From: Geotalea sp. SG265 | GTDB taxonomy: Bacteria; Desulfobacterota; Desulfuromonadia; Geobacterales; Geobacteraceae | NCBI RefSeq assembly: GCF_022808985.1 | Contig: NZ_JAKZFT010000018.1 | Location: 1 to 64,000, forward strand | Direction of reading: 5' to 3' | DNA length: 64,000 bases | Shown: positions 56,704 to 64,000 of the stretch, piece by piece | How positions within the stretch are numbered: position 1 is the stretch's first letter | Layout: each line of letters begins with the position of its first letter | Program-made: the position numbers and the translations under genes | The notes under the pieces: model-generated | Databases searched by the model: none | What the model was told of the DNA's origin: nothing | What the model saw: the letters and a program-made list of their open reading frames with translations, nothing else

Positions 56704-57357
56704 CTAGTAGCGATAATCGCCTTGATCTGTTTTAACCACATCTTCTACTTTTTGGAGATTCTCTGGGACATCCTTTTTTGAAGGATCTATCTTCTCCATG
56801 GTGCCTGGTTTGACTCTTTCGATTTTGTGCGAATATGTTTGCCCAGGTAGAACGTACCATTTCCCCCATTCAGCACCAACTCTCTGAACCTGGACATGTA
56901 CATTACCGTTATTCACCATTACAACCTTGCCATCCAAATATGAAACCTTGAAATCTACGATCTCCTTATTCGGTTTGATAAATATAGGTATAGACAAATG
57001 CGGTTTCAGCCATACCTTTTGTATTGCAGGGTCAATAATCCGATCAATCTCTAAGCGATAGCAGTGCTCTATATCGCGAGACATTTTCTTGAGGATCCCA
57101 ATACGCAGTTTCTTAGGGGCAACAAAAACAGCGGGAGTAGCAACAAGGTCACGGGTATCTTTTAAAATTGGCTGTCCTGTGTCATCAGTGCCAACCCATA
57201 GTTTGACAACCGCCTTATATTTGTTGTCATCTTCGGTTATTGAAAATTCCACATATTTTTTACCTTTATCCTCAATGATCGGGAGAGGGAAAAGAGTAAA
57301 TGCCTGTGCACTTCGACTTGCAATTAACATTGCGAATATAATCCATAATTTTTTCAT
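56704..57357 (-). CDS. Periplasmic pilus chaperone, PapD-like
   Basis: A 217-residue periplasmic protein with a signal peptide (MKKLWIIFAMLIASRSAQAF). The PapD pattern is visible: KDTRDLVATPAVFVAPKKLR (the strand with the conserved proline preceding the F1-G1 edge) and CYRLEIDRI. It would fold and cap the SCPU subunits for the usher next door. The C-terminus has a proline/lysine-rich extension. GGTGGTGCAG precedes the ATG. Box copy 15 lies 42 nt upstream, inside the end of the usher gene. Confidence 0.8.
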   Translation of the reverse strand: MKKLWIIFAMLIASRSAQAFTLFPLPIIEDKGKKYVEFSITEDDNKYKAVVKLWVGTDDTGQPILKDTRDLVATPAVFVAPKKLRIGILKKMSRDIEHCYRLEIDRIIDPAIQKVWLKPHLSIPIFIKPNKEIVDFKVSYLDGKVVMVNNGNVHVQVQRVGAEWGKWYVLPGQTYSHKIERVKPGTMEKIDPSKKDVPENLQKVEDVVKTDQGDYRY

Positions 57358-57369
57358 TTCTGCACCACC

Positions 57370-59862
57370 TTAATTTTTTATAGAGATTTCAACTCTTCTG
57401 TCTATTTCGTGACCGAGGCCTGAGTAGCAGCATTTGCCTTTTGCCACTATTTCCACAGCTTTTACCCCTCTTGTATCCAGAAACTTAGCAACTGCTTTTG
57501 CCCTTTTATAGGCAAGCCTATCGTTTACTTCTTGGCTCCCCAGGTCACACGTAAAGCCCGTTACGACAATGCCTGTGTTTTTACCCTGGAAGTCTTTGGA
57601 AACACCTGCAATTATCTTCTTGCTCTCTGTAGTTAATTTATATGAGTCTTTATTGAAACGTACCGTGACAAGCCGTTTTACCTCGTTTATTTCTTCCTTT
57701 TGCTCGATTTTTGGTTCCTGGCTCCTAGATTCAATCTGCACAGGCTCAAGAATAATTGGTGCAGCATCTTTAGGGGAAGGGTCTACTACCTCAACTTCTT
57801 TAGGGGTAGGGGCACATTCAACAGATATAGCCCCTAAATCGACTATCTCACCCTCCCGATCCCCAATGGATAGATCGACTTTTTGCCCATCGGAAAACTG
57901 GCAATTTACCCTAGAATTAGTGAATGGTATTTCCTCGATGTAAAAAGTTCCATCATCCGCTGTGAACCATTCACGCTGGTCAGCGGTGAAGGTTTTAGAA
58001 GTAAAGGGCTCGCCGTTGGTACAGACAAACTGGCCAGTAACAGCCCGGAAAACAGTCGCGGAAACAATTACCCCCTGCCCTGCCCTCACAGACAATTCCT
58101 TCGAGATCCGTGACTCCTCAGAATTAGAAGCAATCTCCTGTGTGTAATATGAACTTACAGGTACAACCCCATGCCCTTTCCTGCCTAACGTGGTCAATTC
58201 ATCACCAATTGCAAAGCCGCCACCAGGGGAAACTGGCTCACCTATTCCCACCTTCATCAAACCATCTTGAGAAACAGCCGCCAGTGAGCCAGAAAGGGTG
58301 AAATTATAGATGGCACTATCTGCCCCAGAGGATTTGTACGCATTGGCGACAAACTGGTTAAAATAAGTCCCTTTTGCCGTGACATTAACCATGCTTGTTG
58401 AAGCCCCGTGTCCAGAATTATTGTTCGTATAGTTAGCGTCAATCGATGCATCATAGTCTCTCGACAGAATATGGGAGGCCGAGACGTTGTATGCTTTGTT
58501 CTCTTGAACAGAGGTAGAAACCCCGATATTTGTAGATCCTCCAAAAGCCCAGGTTATACCGGCAAAGGCACTGAAGTGGCTTTTGGAATCGTAAGAGCTA
58601 TTGATGTTGAAAGATCCTCCCCCCACGTTAAACGAATACCCTGCCCCAACCTGTTTAGATCCATTATGATGGTAGAAAAGATTTACAGACCCATACTTCC
58701 CAAGTGATGCATCCACGGTAGTGCGAAAATCCGGTTCATCTTTGACGGTGTAAGCTGCCTGGAAGGTGTAGAGTGAGTAGGTTTGAGAGTACGACACCCC
58801 GTAATGCTTGTTGTTTGCCTGGAACCCAAAGGTGCCAACAGGCAACAAAAAATCTGCAGACAAGGTATAGTCCTTATGAGTGGCCGATGCCCCGAGCGTA
58901 AGCCTATCGGACAGACCATACCTATAGAACCCAGCAAATGCCGGTTTCCTGTATACATCCCCACCCTGCTGCCGCTCTAAACCAGCTGTAAAAGAGTAAT
59001 CAGAGAAACCTTTACGAAGTAATGAGCCCGAGACAAGATAGGGGATTGGAATGGTTTTCTCCCTTCCATACAAGTCCCGAAGCTTAATTTCCACATTTCC
59101 ACTAACAGCCGCTATAGGGAGGTTTCGAAGGTCGTAGATCCCTGGGCTTAAAGTCTTACGGTCGATCAACTGGTTATCGCGGTAAATCTCCATAACTGAT
59201 TGATTGTCAACAGTCAGCTTATAATCCAGAGATTGGTAAGGATTCAACGTTGGAGAAAGGAGGTAATTTTTCTTGACCTGGAGCCCCCCAATAGCAGGGG
59301 TTGAGATCAAAACAGAATTTACCTGAGGAAATGTGTCCCCGACCTGGAACCGTATAGCATCATCAAGATCGTCAAAAATGGCATATGAGTTGTTGCGCTT
59401 TATGCCACTTTCGTCTTTAAGATCGTAAGTGAAGTCGGTGTAGCTGGAAGCCTTATTCAGGTATCCACCAACGCCAAAAGCCAATGATTGATTGGCATTC
59501 CCACCATTTATTGCATAGTTCAGGTAAAGGCTTTTACTGTCGATCATCTTGAGGGGTTTGATACTGGAGTTCCTGTAATCAACAACCTTTTCGGAAAGAC
59601 AGGTAGCAGATGGCGTTACATATATTTTGTCGTCTTTTACTTCAACCTTACCAATGTCTTTTAATTTACTAGAAGTGCATTTGCCAGTAGTAATAGGTTC
59701 ATCCAACGTATAATTTTCTTTGTCGGTATGGACAATAAACACACCAAGATTATCACCACCAACAACGACATCTGAAACTAATACATCAGACACATTCTCA
59801 TCAGCAAATACAAGAGATGGTATCAATAGAATTGTAAGAAGAATAATAGTGCAATGTTTCAT
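57370..59862 (-). CDS. Fimbrial usher fused to an OmpA-like domain
   Basis: An 830-residue outer-membrane protein. Signal peptide (MKHCTIILLTILLIPSLVFA), usher barrel and plug (GYLNKASSYTDFTYDL, LISTPAIGGLQVKKNYLLSP, PGIYDLRNLPIAAVSGNVEI, YSFTAGLER), the C-terminal usher region to about residue 650, then a spacer rich in E, P and K and an OmpA-like domain (about 725-830: VTVRFNKDSYKLTTESKKII, VVTGFTCDLGSQEVNDRLAY, RAKAVAKFLDTRGV, RRVEI). Ushers do not normally carry a peptidoglycan-binding OmpA domain. Its 3' end holds box copy 15. GGAGATCGAAAC precedes the ATG. Confidence 0.88.
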   Translation of the reverse strand: MKHCTIILLTILLIPSLVFADENVSDVLVSDVVVGGDNLGVFIVHTDKENYTLDEPITTGKCTSSKLKDIGKVEVKDDKIYVTPSATCLSEKVVDYRNSSIKPLKMIDSKSLYLNYAINGGNANQSLAFGVGGYLNKASSYTDFTYDLKDESGIKRNNSYAIFDDLDDAIRFQVGDTFPQVNSVLISTPAIGGLQVKKNYLLSPTLNPYQSLDYKLTVDNQSVMEIYRDNQLIDRKTLSPGIYDLRNLPIAAVSGNVEIKLRDLYGREKTIPIPYLVSGSLLRKGFSDYSFTAGLERQQGGDVYRKPAFAGFYRYGLSDRLTLGASATHKDYTLSADFLLPVGTFGFQANNKHYGVSYSQTYSLYTFQAAYTVKDEPDFRTTVDASLGKYGSVNLFYHHNGSKQVGAGYSFNVGGGSFNINSSYDSKSHFSAFAGITWAFGGSTNIGVSTSVQENKAYNVSASHILSRDYDASIDANYTNNNSGHGASTSMVNVTAKGTYFNQFVANAYKSSGADSAIYNFTLSGSLAAVSQDGLMKVGIGEPVSPGGGFAIGDELTTLGRKGHGVVPVSSYYTQEIASNSEESRISKELSVRAGQGVIVSATVFRAVTGQFVCTNGEPFTSKTFTADQREWFTADDGTFYIEEIPFTNSRVNCQFSDGQKVDLSIGDREGEIVDLGAISVECAPTPKEVEVVDPSPKDAAPIILEPVQIESRSQEPKIEQKEEINEVKRLVTVRFNKDSYKLTTESKKIIAGVSKDFQGKNTGIVVTGFTCDLGSQEVNDRLAYKRAKAVAKFLDTRGVKAVEIVAKGKCCYSGLGHEIDRRVEISIKN
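57400..57412 (-). promoter_or_regulatory. Conserved box TCACGAAATAGAC (copy 15), inside the usher gene
   Basis: Minus-strand copy 42 nt before the chaperone gene but within the last codons of the usher (encoding G-H-E-I-D). The overlap could be chance at this conserved OmpA position, or the signal may have been kept in coding DNA. Confidence 0.5.
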
Positions 59863-59885
59863 GTTTCGATCTCCGCTTTTGATTC

Positions 59886-59898
59886 ATCTATTTCGTGA
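59886..59898 (-). promoter_or_regulatory. Conserved box TCACGAAATAGAT (copy 16)
   Basis: Exact minus-strand consensus copy, 23 nt before the usher gene. Confidence 0.75.
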
Positions 59899-59937
59899 AC
59901 CAGCGGTAATCTGAAAAATGATTACACTATTGAAGTG

Positions 59938-60420
59938 TTAGTAGGTTAGAACAACAGTGGTAATATTTGAATAATTACCGGCAGGGCATGGAACCGAGGT
60001 TCCTGAGGGGGTAGTACTACATTGCCAAGGATGTAGAAAGTAGTTAACTGTAGCCGTTCCTGTAGCCCCACTGTTAATCGCGACAGTAGAAGTCCCGACA
60101 CGACTTGAGGTAGTTGCGGCGCTTGTGAGAGAAGCATACAAATGAGTCGCTCCAACTACGCCTACATCAACATATTGATGTGCATAGCCACCCATTGTGC
60201 CATAGGTTCCGACTTTTACTGTTGTTGCAACATTGGTAGTGTCACAACTTAAGGTAATATCAAAAGGAACATAGGGGAAATTACTGTAGGTGCCCCGTGA
60301 GGCCAAAGTGCCGAAATCAACAGACGAAGGGACGGTCACAGTGCAAACAGCAGCAAAAGAATTTGAAGCGGAAGCTACCAATAGCAAACAGAAAAATATT
60401 TTTTTTAGTAACTGAAACAT
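59938..60420 (-). CDS. Spore-coat-U-like pilus subunit, variant B (diverged)
   Basis: A 160-residue exported protein: signal peptide MFQLLKKIFFCLLLVASASN; CTVTVPSSVDFGTLASRGTY start; pairs of cysteines (CTVT, LSCDTT, WQCSTTPSGTSVPCPAGN); C-terminal strand TTVVLTY suited to donor-strand exchange. It is the least like its neighbours and comes last, next to the usher, so it may be a tip or adaptor subunit. GGAGGGA precedes the ATG. Confidence 0.75.
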   Translation of the reverse strand: MFQLLKKIFFCLLLVASASNSFAAVCTVTVPSSVDFGTLASRGTYSNFPYVPFDITLSCDTTNVATTVKVGTYGTMGGYAHQYVDVGVVGATHLYASLTSAATTSSRVGTSTVAINSGATGTATVNYFLHPWQCSTTPSGTSVPCPAGNYSNITTVVLTY

Positions 60421-60445
60421 ACTCCCTCCGACAAAAGGAGAAGGG

Positions 60446-60471
60446 GCTCTACCCTTATAGAAAGAGCCCCA
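60446..60471 (-). terminator. Intercistronic hairpin
   Basis: GGGGCTCT pairs with AGAGCCCC between two pilus subunit genes. No clean T run follows; it may dampen downstream expression or stabilise the upstream mRNA. Confidence 0.5.
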
Positions 60472-60482
60472 TCACCAACACA

Positions 60483-60998
60483 TCAAAATGTCATCCTCGC
60501 ATCGACCTGACCATTATACGAGCCAGCAGGGCAATCCCCCATAGCACCGTTTGGGCTATCAGAACACCCATTTACCCTCAAGTACACGTTTTTGCTTTGC
60601 TCGACTGATGTAGCCGAGGCCAAAGAAAAAGGGCCAGATACAGCTCCTGGGGCACAATTGGGGCTCCCCTCGTCGCAAACGTAGCCATACATGTGCTTGA
60701 CGCCATCAAAAGTCCCGAGGTCAGCTCCATAATAGCTTGTGTAATCATTACCGACCGTCAAAGAAGGCGATCCTACACCTGTGGAGCATGTGTAGTTGAT
60801 GGTAACCAACTTTGCTGCCGTCAATGAAGGCATCGAGGAGTGTACAGACCCCATATCGATGCTAGCTGGCAGATTCAAGCGGCAAAACGAGTTGTACGCA
60901 AAGCTGACAGGTACGGTTGTACTGGTAGTTCCAGCAAAAGCGCTTACCGCTACTGTCAAGAGTGCCGCTACTGCCAAGATTATTCTTTGAAATTTCAT
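60483..60998 (-). CDS. Spore-coat-U-like pilus subunit, variant B
   Basis: A 171-residue exported protein: signal peptide MKFQRIILAVAALLTVAVSA; mature domain starting FCRLNLPASIDMGSVHSSMP; cysteines in INYTCSTG, GYVCDEGSPNC and GCSDSP...DCPAG; last strand QVDARMTF. The B-type features (…GxxxxDC(P/)xGxYNG…) are shared with 61618 and 62646. GGGAGGT precedes the ATG. Confidence 0.78.
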   Translation of the reverse strand: MKFQRIILAVAALLTVAVSAFAGTTSTTVPVSFAYNSFCRLNLPASIDMGSVHSSMPSLTAAKLVTINYTCSTGVGSPSLTVGNDYTSYYGADLGTFDGVKHMYGYVCDEGSPNCAPGAVSGPFSLASATSVEQSKNVYLRVNGCSDSPNGAMGDCPAGSYNGQVDARMTF

Positions 60999-61022
60999 AA
61001 GTCACCTCCCTCTTTCCCCTTT

Positions 61023-61520
61023 TTACCAACTGATGCTGGCACCTAAAGTGTCTGTGTAAGGACTGCCAGCGCCAAGAGCCGGGGTTGCTGTAGGTACATC
61101 AGTCTCCTGGATCTTGGAATAAACCGTTGTGGTCTGAACTGCCGCATTGCCTGTCCCACTTATCGTGTTAGATGCAAGCGTCAGTTCATTGCTGAGACCA
61201 GCGTCAGTGTAGAGACGGTACGGCAAATAATTCCCGCTATTAGCAGCCCGTCTAACCGTTCCATTTGCATTCAGGCCACTGTCTATTGTGACCGTCCACG
61301 ACAACCCATTGTCGCATTTCATCGACACGTCGAAAGAACTGGTCGATGTTCCCCCGCTGTAAGACCCAGTGAGCGGAGTTGCGGCAAAGTCGCTAACGAC
61401 GCATCCAGCTGAAACGGTGGCCGTAACGGGAATGCTCCCATTGGTCGTACCAGCGTTCGCAGCAAGAGGCAGTGCTGTCAATGCAAGCCCCATCAATAAT
61501 GTTTTCGTACAATGTTTCAT
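61023..61520 (-). CDS. Spore-coat-U domain pilus subunit, variant A
   Basis: A 165-residue exported protein: signal peptide MKHCTKTLLMGLALTALPLA; SCPU core with ISAGCVV-like start, CDNGLSWTVTIDSGLNANGT, the family mark YLPYRLYTDAGLSNEL, and a last strand TLGASISW. A-type copies carry the Y(L/M/V)PYxLYxD motif. GGGAGGG precedes the ATG. Box copy 17 lies 73 nt upstream. Confidence 0.82.
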   Translation of the reverse strand: MKHCTKTLLMGLALTALPLAANAGTTNGSIPVTATVSAGCVVSDFAATPLTGSYSGGTSTSSFDVSMKCDNGLSWTVTIDSGLNANGTVRRAANSGNYLPYRLYTDAGLSNELTLASNTISGTGNAAVQTTTVYSKIQETDVPTATPALGAGSPYTDTLGASISW

Positions 61521-61593
61521 GTTACCCTCCCTTTGAGAATAGATTTACTTCTTTAGAATCTGCCATTTCCTCCTTTTGCTGGTTATTTGTCAC

Positions 61594-61606
61594 ACTTATT
61601 TCGTGA
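61594..61606 (-). promoter_or_regulatory. Conserved box TCACGAAATAAGT (copy 17)
   Basis: 11-12 of 13 positions match the consensus on the minus strand, 73 nt before the variant A gene at 61520, i.e. inside the pilus operon. Confidence 0.65.
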
Positions 61607-61617
61607 CAGCCATTGCG

Positions 61618-62142
61618 TCAGAATGTGATAAAAAAAGGTATCGTGCCGGTATAAGCTCCCGGATCACAAACACCAGTACCATAAGCAGTAGCGCTAACTG
61701 GAGCGCATCCCATCTTGCGAAGATATATTTGATAGGTGTTCAAGCTGTTGTTCTTTATTAGCTGCGCCGGGAAATAACTCACCCCGTTGTAAAACCCCCG
61801 CGCACTTGTGTCATGGTAGCCACAGTCAGTGACCCCACTTTTACATACCACTCCAGTAAGTGCCTTACCCCCAATGTCCCCAAAATTAAAGGTGCCATAA
61901 GATGTCCCAACAGAAAGAGTTGGTGTACTGATGTTATTGTTAGAACATTCATATTCAATTGTTACTGGTATCGAAGATGAGCCAGATCCTGAAATAACCC
62001 CAAAATCCACTGTAGGAACTGAGCTTACTTTACAATAAGCTTGCATGCTGACTTGAACGGCAATACTTTTCGTACCTGCAAGTGTTGATGCAAACACAGA
62101 AGTTGAAAGAAGAAATGTCACTGTTGTGATTAATATTTTCAT
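61618..62142 (-). CDS. Spore-coat-U-like pilus subunit, variant B
   Basis: A 174-residue exported protein: signal peptide MKILITTVTFLLSTSVFAST; mature start YCKVSSVPTVDFGVISGSGS; cysteines in YECSNN, VVCKSGVTDC and GCAPVS...VCDPGAYTG; last strand TIPFFITF. The pairing with 62152 (variant A) forms one A-B unit. TAGGTTACC precedes the ATG. Confidence 0.78.
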   Translation of the reverse strand: MKILITTVTFLLSTSVFASTLAGTKSIAVQVSMQAYCKVSSVPTVDFGVISGSGSSSIPVTIEYECSNNNISTPTLSVGTSYGTFNFGDIGGKALTGVVCKSGVTDCGYHDTSARGFYNGVSYFPAQLIKNNSLNTYQIYLRKMGCAPVSATAYGTGVCDPGAYTGTIPFFITF

Positions 62143-62151
62143 AATGGTAAC

Positions 62152-62634
62152 CTACCAACACAATGTCATCAGGACGGTATCTGCGTAAACCCTTCCGCCA
62201 AGCGCAACTGACCCTGCTATGTCGCTTTTTAATATTTTCCCGTACACAGTGGCTGTTTGAGAAGTTCCAGTTCCTGTACCAGCTATGGTGTTTGAGCTAG
62301 AAATGAGCAATTCATTTGTGTATCCAGAATCTGCATATAAATGATAAGGCATGTAATAAGTTGATATCTTCCCTCTTCGAAGTTCGCCTTGTGCATTCAA
62401 ACCGCCCCCTACTGTTACACTCCAAGGTAACCCTGTGTCGCAAGTCATCGTCAAAGTTGCACTCCCGACCGCATCTGCACCAGCAAATGTCATCGAAAGA
62501 GATCCCGCCGTGAAATTCACATTACAACTCGGTACAACTGTTGCGTTCAAAGAAACATTCTTCGTATCAGTTAAAGCAAGAGCTGGTGCACCCCAGAGCA
62601 ACGAAGCGAATATCAAAAAAGATAACCTTTTCAT
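62152..62634 (-). CDS. Spore-coat-U domain pilus subunit, variant A
   Basis: A 160-residue exported protein: signal peptide MKRLSFLIFASLLWGAPALA; CNVNFTAGSLSMTFAGADAV start; CDTGLPWSVTVGGGLNAQGE; family mark YYMPYHLYADSGYTNELLIS; last strand DTVLMTLCW. AGGAGAGAG precedes the ATG. It begins 12 nt after the stop of 62646. Confidence 0.82.
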   Translation of the reverse strand: MKRLSFLIFASLLWGAPALALTDTKNVSLNATVVPSCNVNFTAGSLSMTFAGADAVGSATLTMTCDTGLPWSVTVGGGLNAQGELRRGKISTYYMPYHLYADSGYTNELLISSSNTIAGTGTGTSQTATVYGKILKSDIAGSVALGGRVYADTVLMTLCW

Positions 62635-62645
62635 TTATCTCTCTC

Positions 62646-63164
62646 CTAAAAAGTGATTTTTGTGTCAATGGCCCCGTTATATACCCCAGCCTCACATACA
62701 CCTGAGCCGGGGGCGCTGGTTACCGTTGTCGCACAACCATTGAACCGTACATAATAGGTTAAAGTCTGTGGAGAGGCCGTGCCGGTGATTGTATAACTGC
62801 CAGCCCCAAAGCTTGTTAGGTTGTAGGAATAGACACAGTCTGTATTTCCTGGTTTACAAGCCCAGCCAATCAAGTAACTCGACCCTATGTTGCCAAGCCT
62901 AAGGGTATTATAAGTACCGTTAGAGGTTCCTATGTTTACAGCAGCAGTTGTTCCAGACCAGCCACACTCATAGTCAAAGCTGACGGGGATTGAGGCCCCC
63001 ATTGGCTGAGCTGTATAGGTTCCCAAATCAATACTCGTAGGCACATTTAACGTACAGTAGCTATTCCCCGTTAGGTTAACTGTCATGTTTGTCGTAGTGG
63101 ATCCAGCAAAAGCAGGAATGCACAACATCAGGTATATAGTAATAGTTATCATTACTTTCATCAT
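62646..63164 (-). CDS. Spore-coat-U-like pilus subunit, variant B
   Basis: A 172-residue exported protein: signal peptide MMKVMITITIYLMLCIPAFA; mature start YCTLNVPTSIDLGTYTAQPM; cysteines YECGWS, WACKPGNTDC and GCATTVTSAPGSGVCEAGVYN; last strand DTKITF. AAAGGAAC precedes the ATG. Followed and preceded by A-type genes. Confidence 0.78.
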   Translation of the reverse strand: MMKVMITITIYLMLCIPAFAGSTTTNMTVNLTGNSYCTLNVPTSIDLGTYTAQPMGASIPVSFDYECGWSGTTAAVNIGTSNGTYNTLRLGNIGSSYLIGWACKPGNTDCVYSYNLTSFGAGSYTITGTASPQTLTYYVRFNGCATTVTSAPGSGVCEAGVYNGAIDTKITF

Positions 63165-63177
63165 TGTTCCTTTTGCA

Positions 63178-63693
63178 TCAGAAAAACAGATTCACTGTTA
63201 TTGTGTCTGTATAATAACCGACTCCAAACAACACTGAAGGGTTGATATCTGAATGCAGCACCTTCATGTATAGATACACTTTTTGGCTAGCAGTAGCTGC
63301 CGTGGCAACCCCAATGCCATTAATCGTATTATTAGTTGTAATCTGCAGTTCATTTGAACCGTTTACGTCTGAATAAAGACGGTACGGAACATAACGATCT
63401 CCAGAAGAATTAACATACGCCCTTCTCAATTCTCCTAGTGCATGCGTCCCACCATCAACAGAAATTACCCATGGTGTCCCATTACTACATTGAATATCCA
63501 CGTATGTACTGGTCGAAGAATCATCTCCTGAATAGGCCAGGCTTAAAGTAGCCCCACTACCGATAGTGGCTGTACAGTATTGTGCAATTGTTGTTGTGGT
63601 AGTTGTAGTGCCATTTACTGTTCCTGCTATCGCGTTACGACACAACAATAAGCACAACATAATGACTATGTTTTTGATGAAGCTTTTCACCAT
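63178..63693 (-). CDS. Spore-coat-U domain pilus subunit, variant A
   Basis: A 171-residue exported protein that starts the pilus operon: signal peptide MVKSFIKNIVIMLCLLLCRN; YCTATIGSGATLSLAYSGDD start; CSNGTPWVISVDGGTHALGE; family mark YVPYRLYSDVNGSNELQ; last strand DTITVNLFF. ATG at 63693 follows TTGGAGACACAG; an ATG at 63726 would overlap the box and is not used. Box copy 18 is 31 nt upstream. Confidence 0.8.
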   Translation of the reverse strand: MVKSFIKNIVIMLCLLLCRNAIAGTVNGTTTTTTTIAQYCTATIGSGATLSLAYSGDDSSTSTYVDIQCSNGTPWVISVDGGTHALGELRRAYVNSSGDRYVPYRLYSDVNGSNELQITTNNTINGIGVATAATASQKVYLYMKVLHSDINPSVLFGVGYYTDTITVNLFF

Positions 63694-63724
63694 CTGTGTC
63701 TCCAAATACATGTCTTTGTTTTTC

Positions 63725-63737
63725 ATCTATTTCGTGA
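63725..63737 (-). promoter_or_regulatory. Conserved box TCACGAAATAGAT (copy 18)
   Basis: Exact minus-strand consensus copy, 31 nt before the first pilus subunit gene. Confidence 0.75.
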
Positions 63738-63904
63738 ACTTATAGCTCGCAAAATATGAACACCAACAACGCTTGTAGGAGAAGATGAGTCCTGGGAAAG
63801 AATATTGAGGGACTTTTTTTTGAATGGACGAAAGCAGCCTGATGGTGGGGATATGCTATTGACGGCAAGGGCCTTCTGGTCACTTGAATAAATCTATTTC
63901 AAAT
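63738..63904. other. Divergent intergenic region
   Basis: No gene seen. It must contain divergent promoters for the pilus operon and the rightward segregation gene; no strong sigma-70 match stands out. Confidence 0.4.
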
Positions 63905-63917
63905 TCACGAAATAGAT
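63905..63917 (+). promoter_or_regulatory. Conserved box TCACGAAATAGAT (copy 19)
   Basis: Exact plus-strand consensus copy, 44 nt before the gene at 63962. Confidence 0.75.
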
Positions 63918-63961
63918 CAAACGACTCAAAGAATCCACCGCTTTAAGGAAAGGAGCTAAAT

Positions 63962-64000
63962 ATGAAAAACATAGTTGCAATCGATACCGGATTTTCATTT
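63962..64000 (+). CDS. Start of an actin-like (ParM/StbA-type) protein, cut by the window end
   Basis: Thirteen codons are visible, MKNIVAIDTGFSF. The pattern xIVAIDxGxxx is the first phosphate-binding strand of actin-like plasmid proteins such as ParM and StbA. AAAGGAG precedes the ATG. It could also be another ASKHA-fold ATPase. With parA at 2.2 kb, the plasmid would have two segregation systems. Confidence 0.45.
   Translation, partial: MKNIVAIDTGFSF

Noticed and set aside
1-64000. CRISPR array, tRNA, rRNA or insertion sequence
   Set aside because: No regularly spaced repeat-spacer pattern, no cloverleaf or rRNA segments and no transposase gene with terminal repeats was found by eye.

Overview
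This window looks like the backbone of a large conjugative or mobilisable plasmid (or plasmid-like element) of a Gram-negative, diderm bacterium. It opens with an iteron origin, a Rep_3-type initiator and a ParA/ribbon-helix-helix partition pair, and ends in the first codons of a probable actin-like (ParM/StbA-type) segregation gene. The diderm host is shown by outer-membrane barrels, a fimbrial usher, a YadA-type adhesin and lipoproteins. A Desulfuromonadota (Geobacter/Pelobacter-like) host is only a guess from style and moderate GC; no chromosomal marker is present.

Layout. 0-4.2 kb: replication and partition. 4.3-7.7 kb: a TraD/VirD4-like ATPase and two related HTH proteins. 7.7-16.6 kb: an accessory block of small, mostly minus-strand genes with duplicated families (zinc-finger/AGLP-domain proteins), a RecT annealing protein, an unusual protein with five tandem helix-turn-helix repeats, and an orphan fragment of a coupling-protein domain. 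16.7-18.4 kb: no convincing gene; about 1.1 kb of it folds into many strong hairpins and probably encodes a large structured RNA. 18.6-32.3 kb: transfer region with a MOBH (TraI_2) relaxase, membrane and exported proteins, a second TraD/VirD4-like ATPase and a RecD2-like helicase. 32.3-38.5 kb: defence (Abi/HEPN-like protein, a promoter-to-terminator small RNA, a single-chain Type ISP restriction-modification enzyme). 38.6-48.9 kb: DUF4942/DUF6573 genes, a Ros/MucR regulator, membrane and exported proteins, and a tyrosine recombinase beside a perfect 12-6-12 bp inverted repeat. 49-56.6 kb: small exported proteins, a PD-(D/E)XK-like protein, a 28-residue hydrophobic peptide, an HExxH lipoprotein, an outer-membrane barrel, a YadA-like adhesin and a type IV prepilin. 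56.7-63.7 kb: a chaperone-usher pilus locus with seven spore-coat-U-type subunits and an usher fused to an OmpA-like domain.

The main unexplained signal is a 13-bp box, TCACGAAATAG(G/A)T, found 19 times, always in the orientation of the gene it precedes, usually 23-57 nt before the start codon (to 168 nt at the extreme). It precedes relaxase, coupling ATPases, recT, helicase, pili, adhesion and segregation genes but not rep, parA or the restriction and Abi genes. At recT and at 24.4 kb it lies downstream of recognisable sigma-70 promoters, so it is probably transcribed, and in two leaders a terminator-like hairpin follows it. A second signal, the palindrome TATAAC(N)GTTATA, overlaps predicted start sites in the 10-29 kb region. 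Together they suggest two plasmid-wide control circuits.
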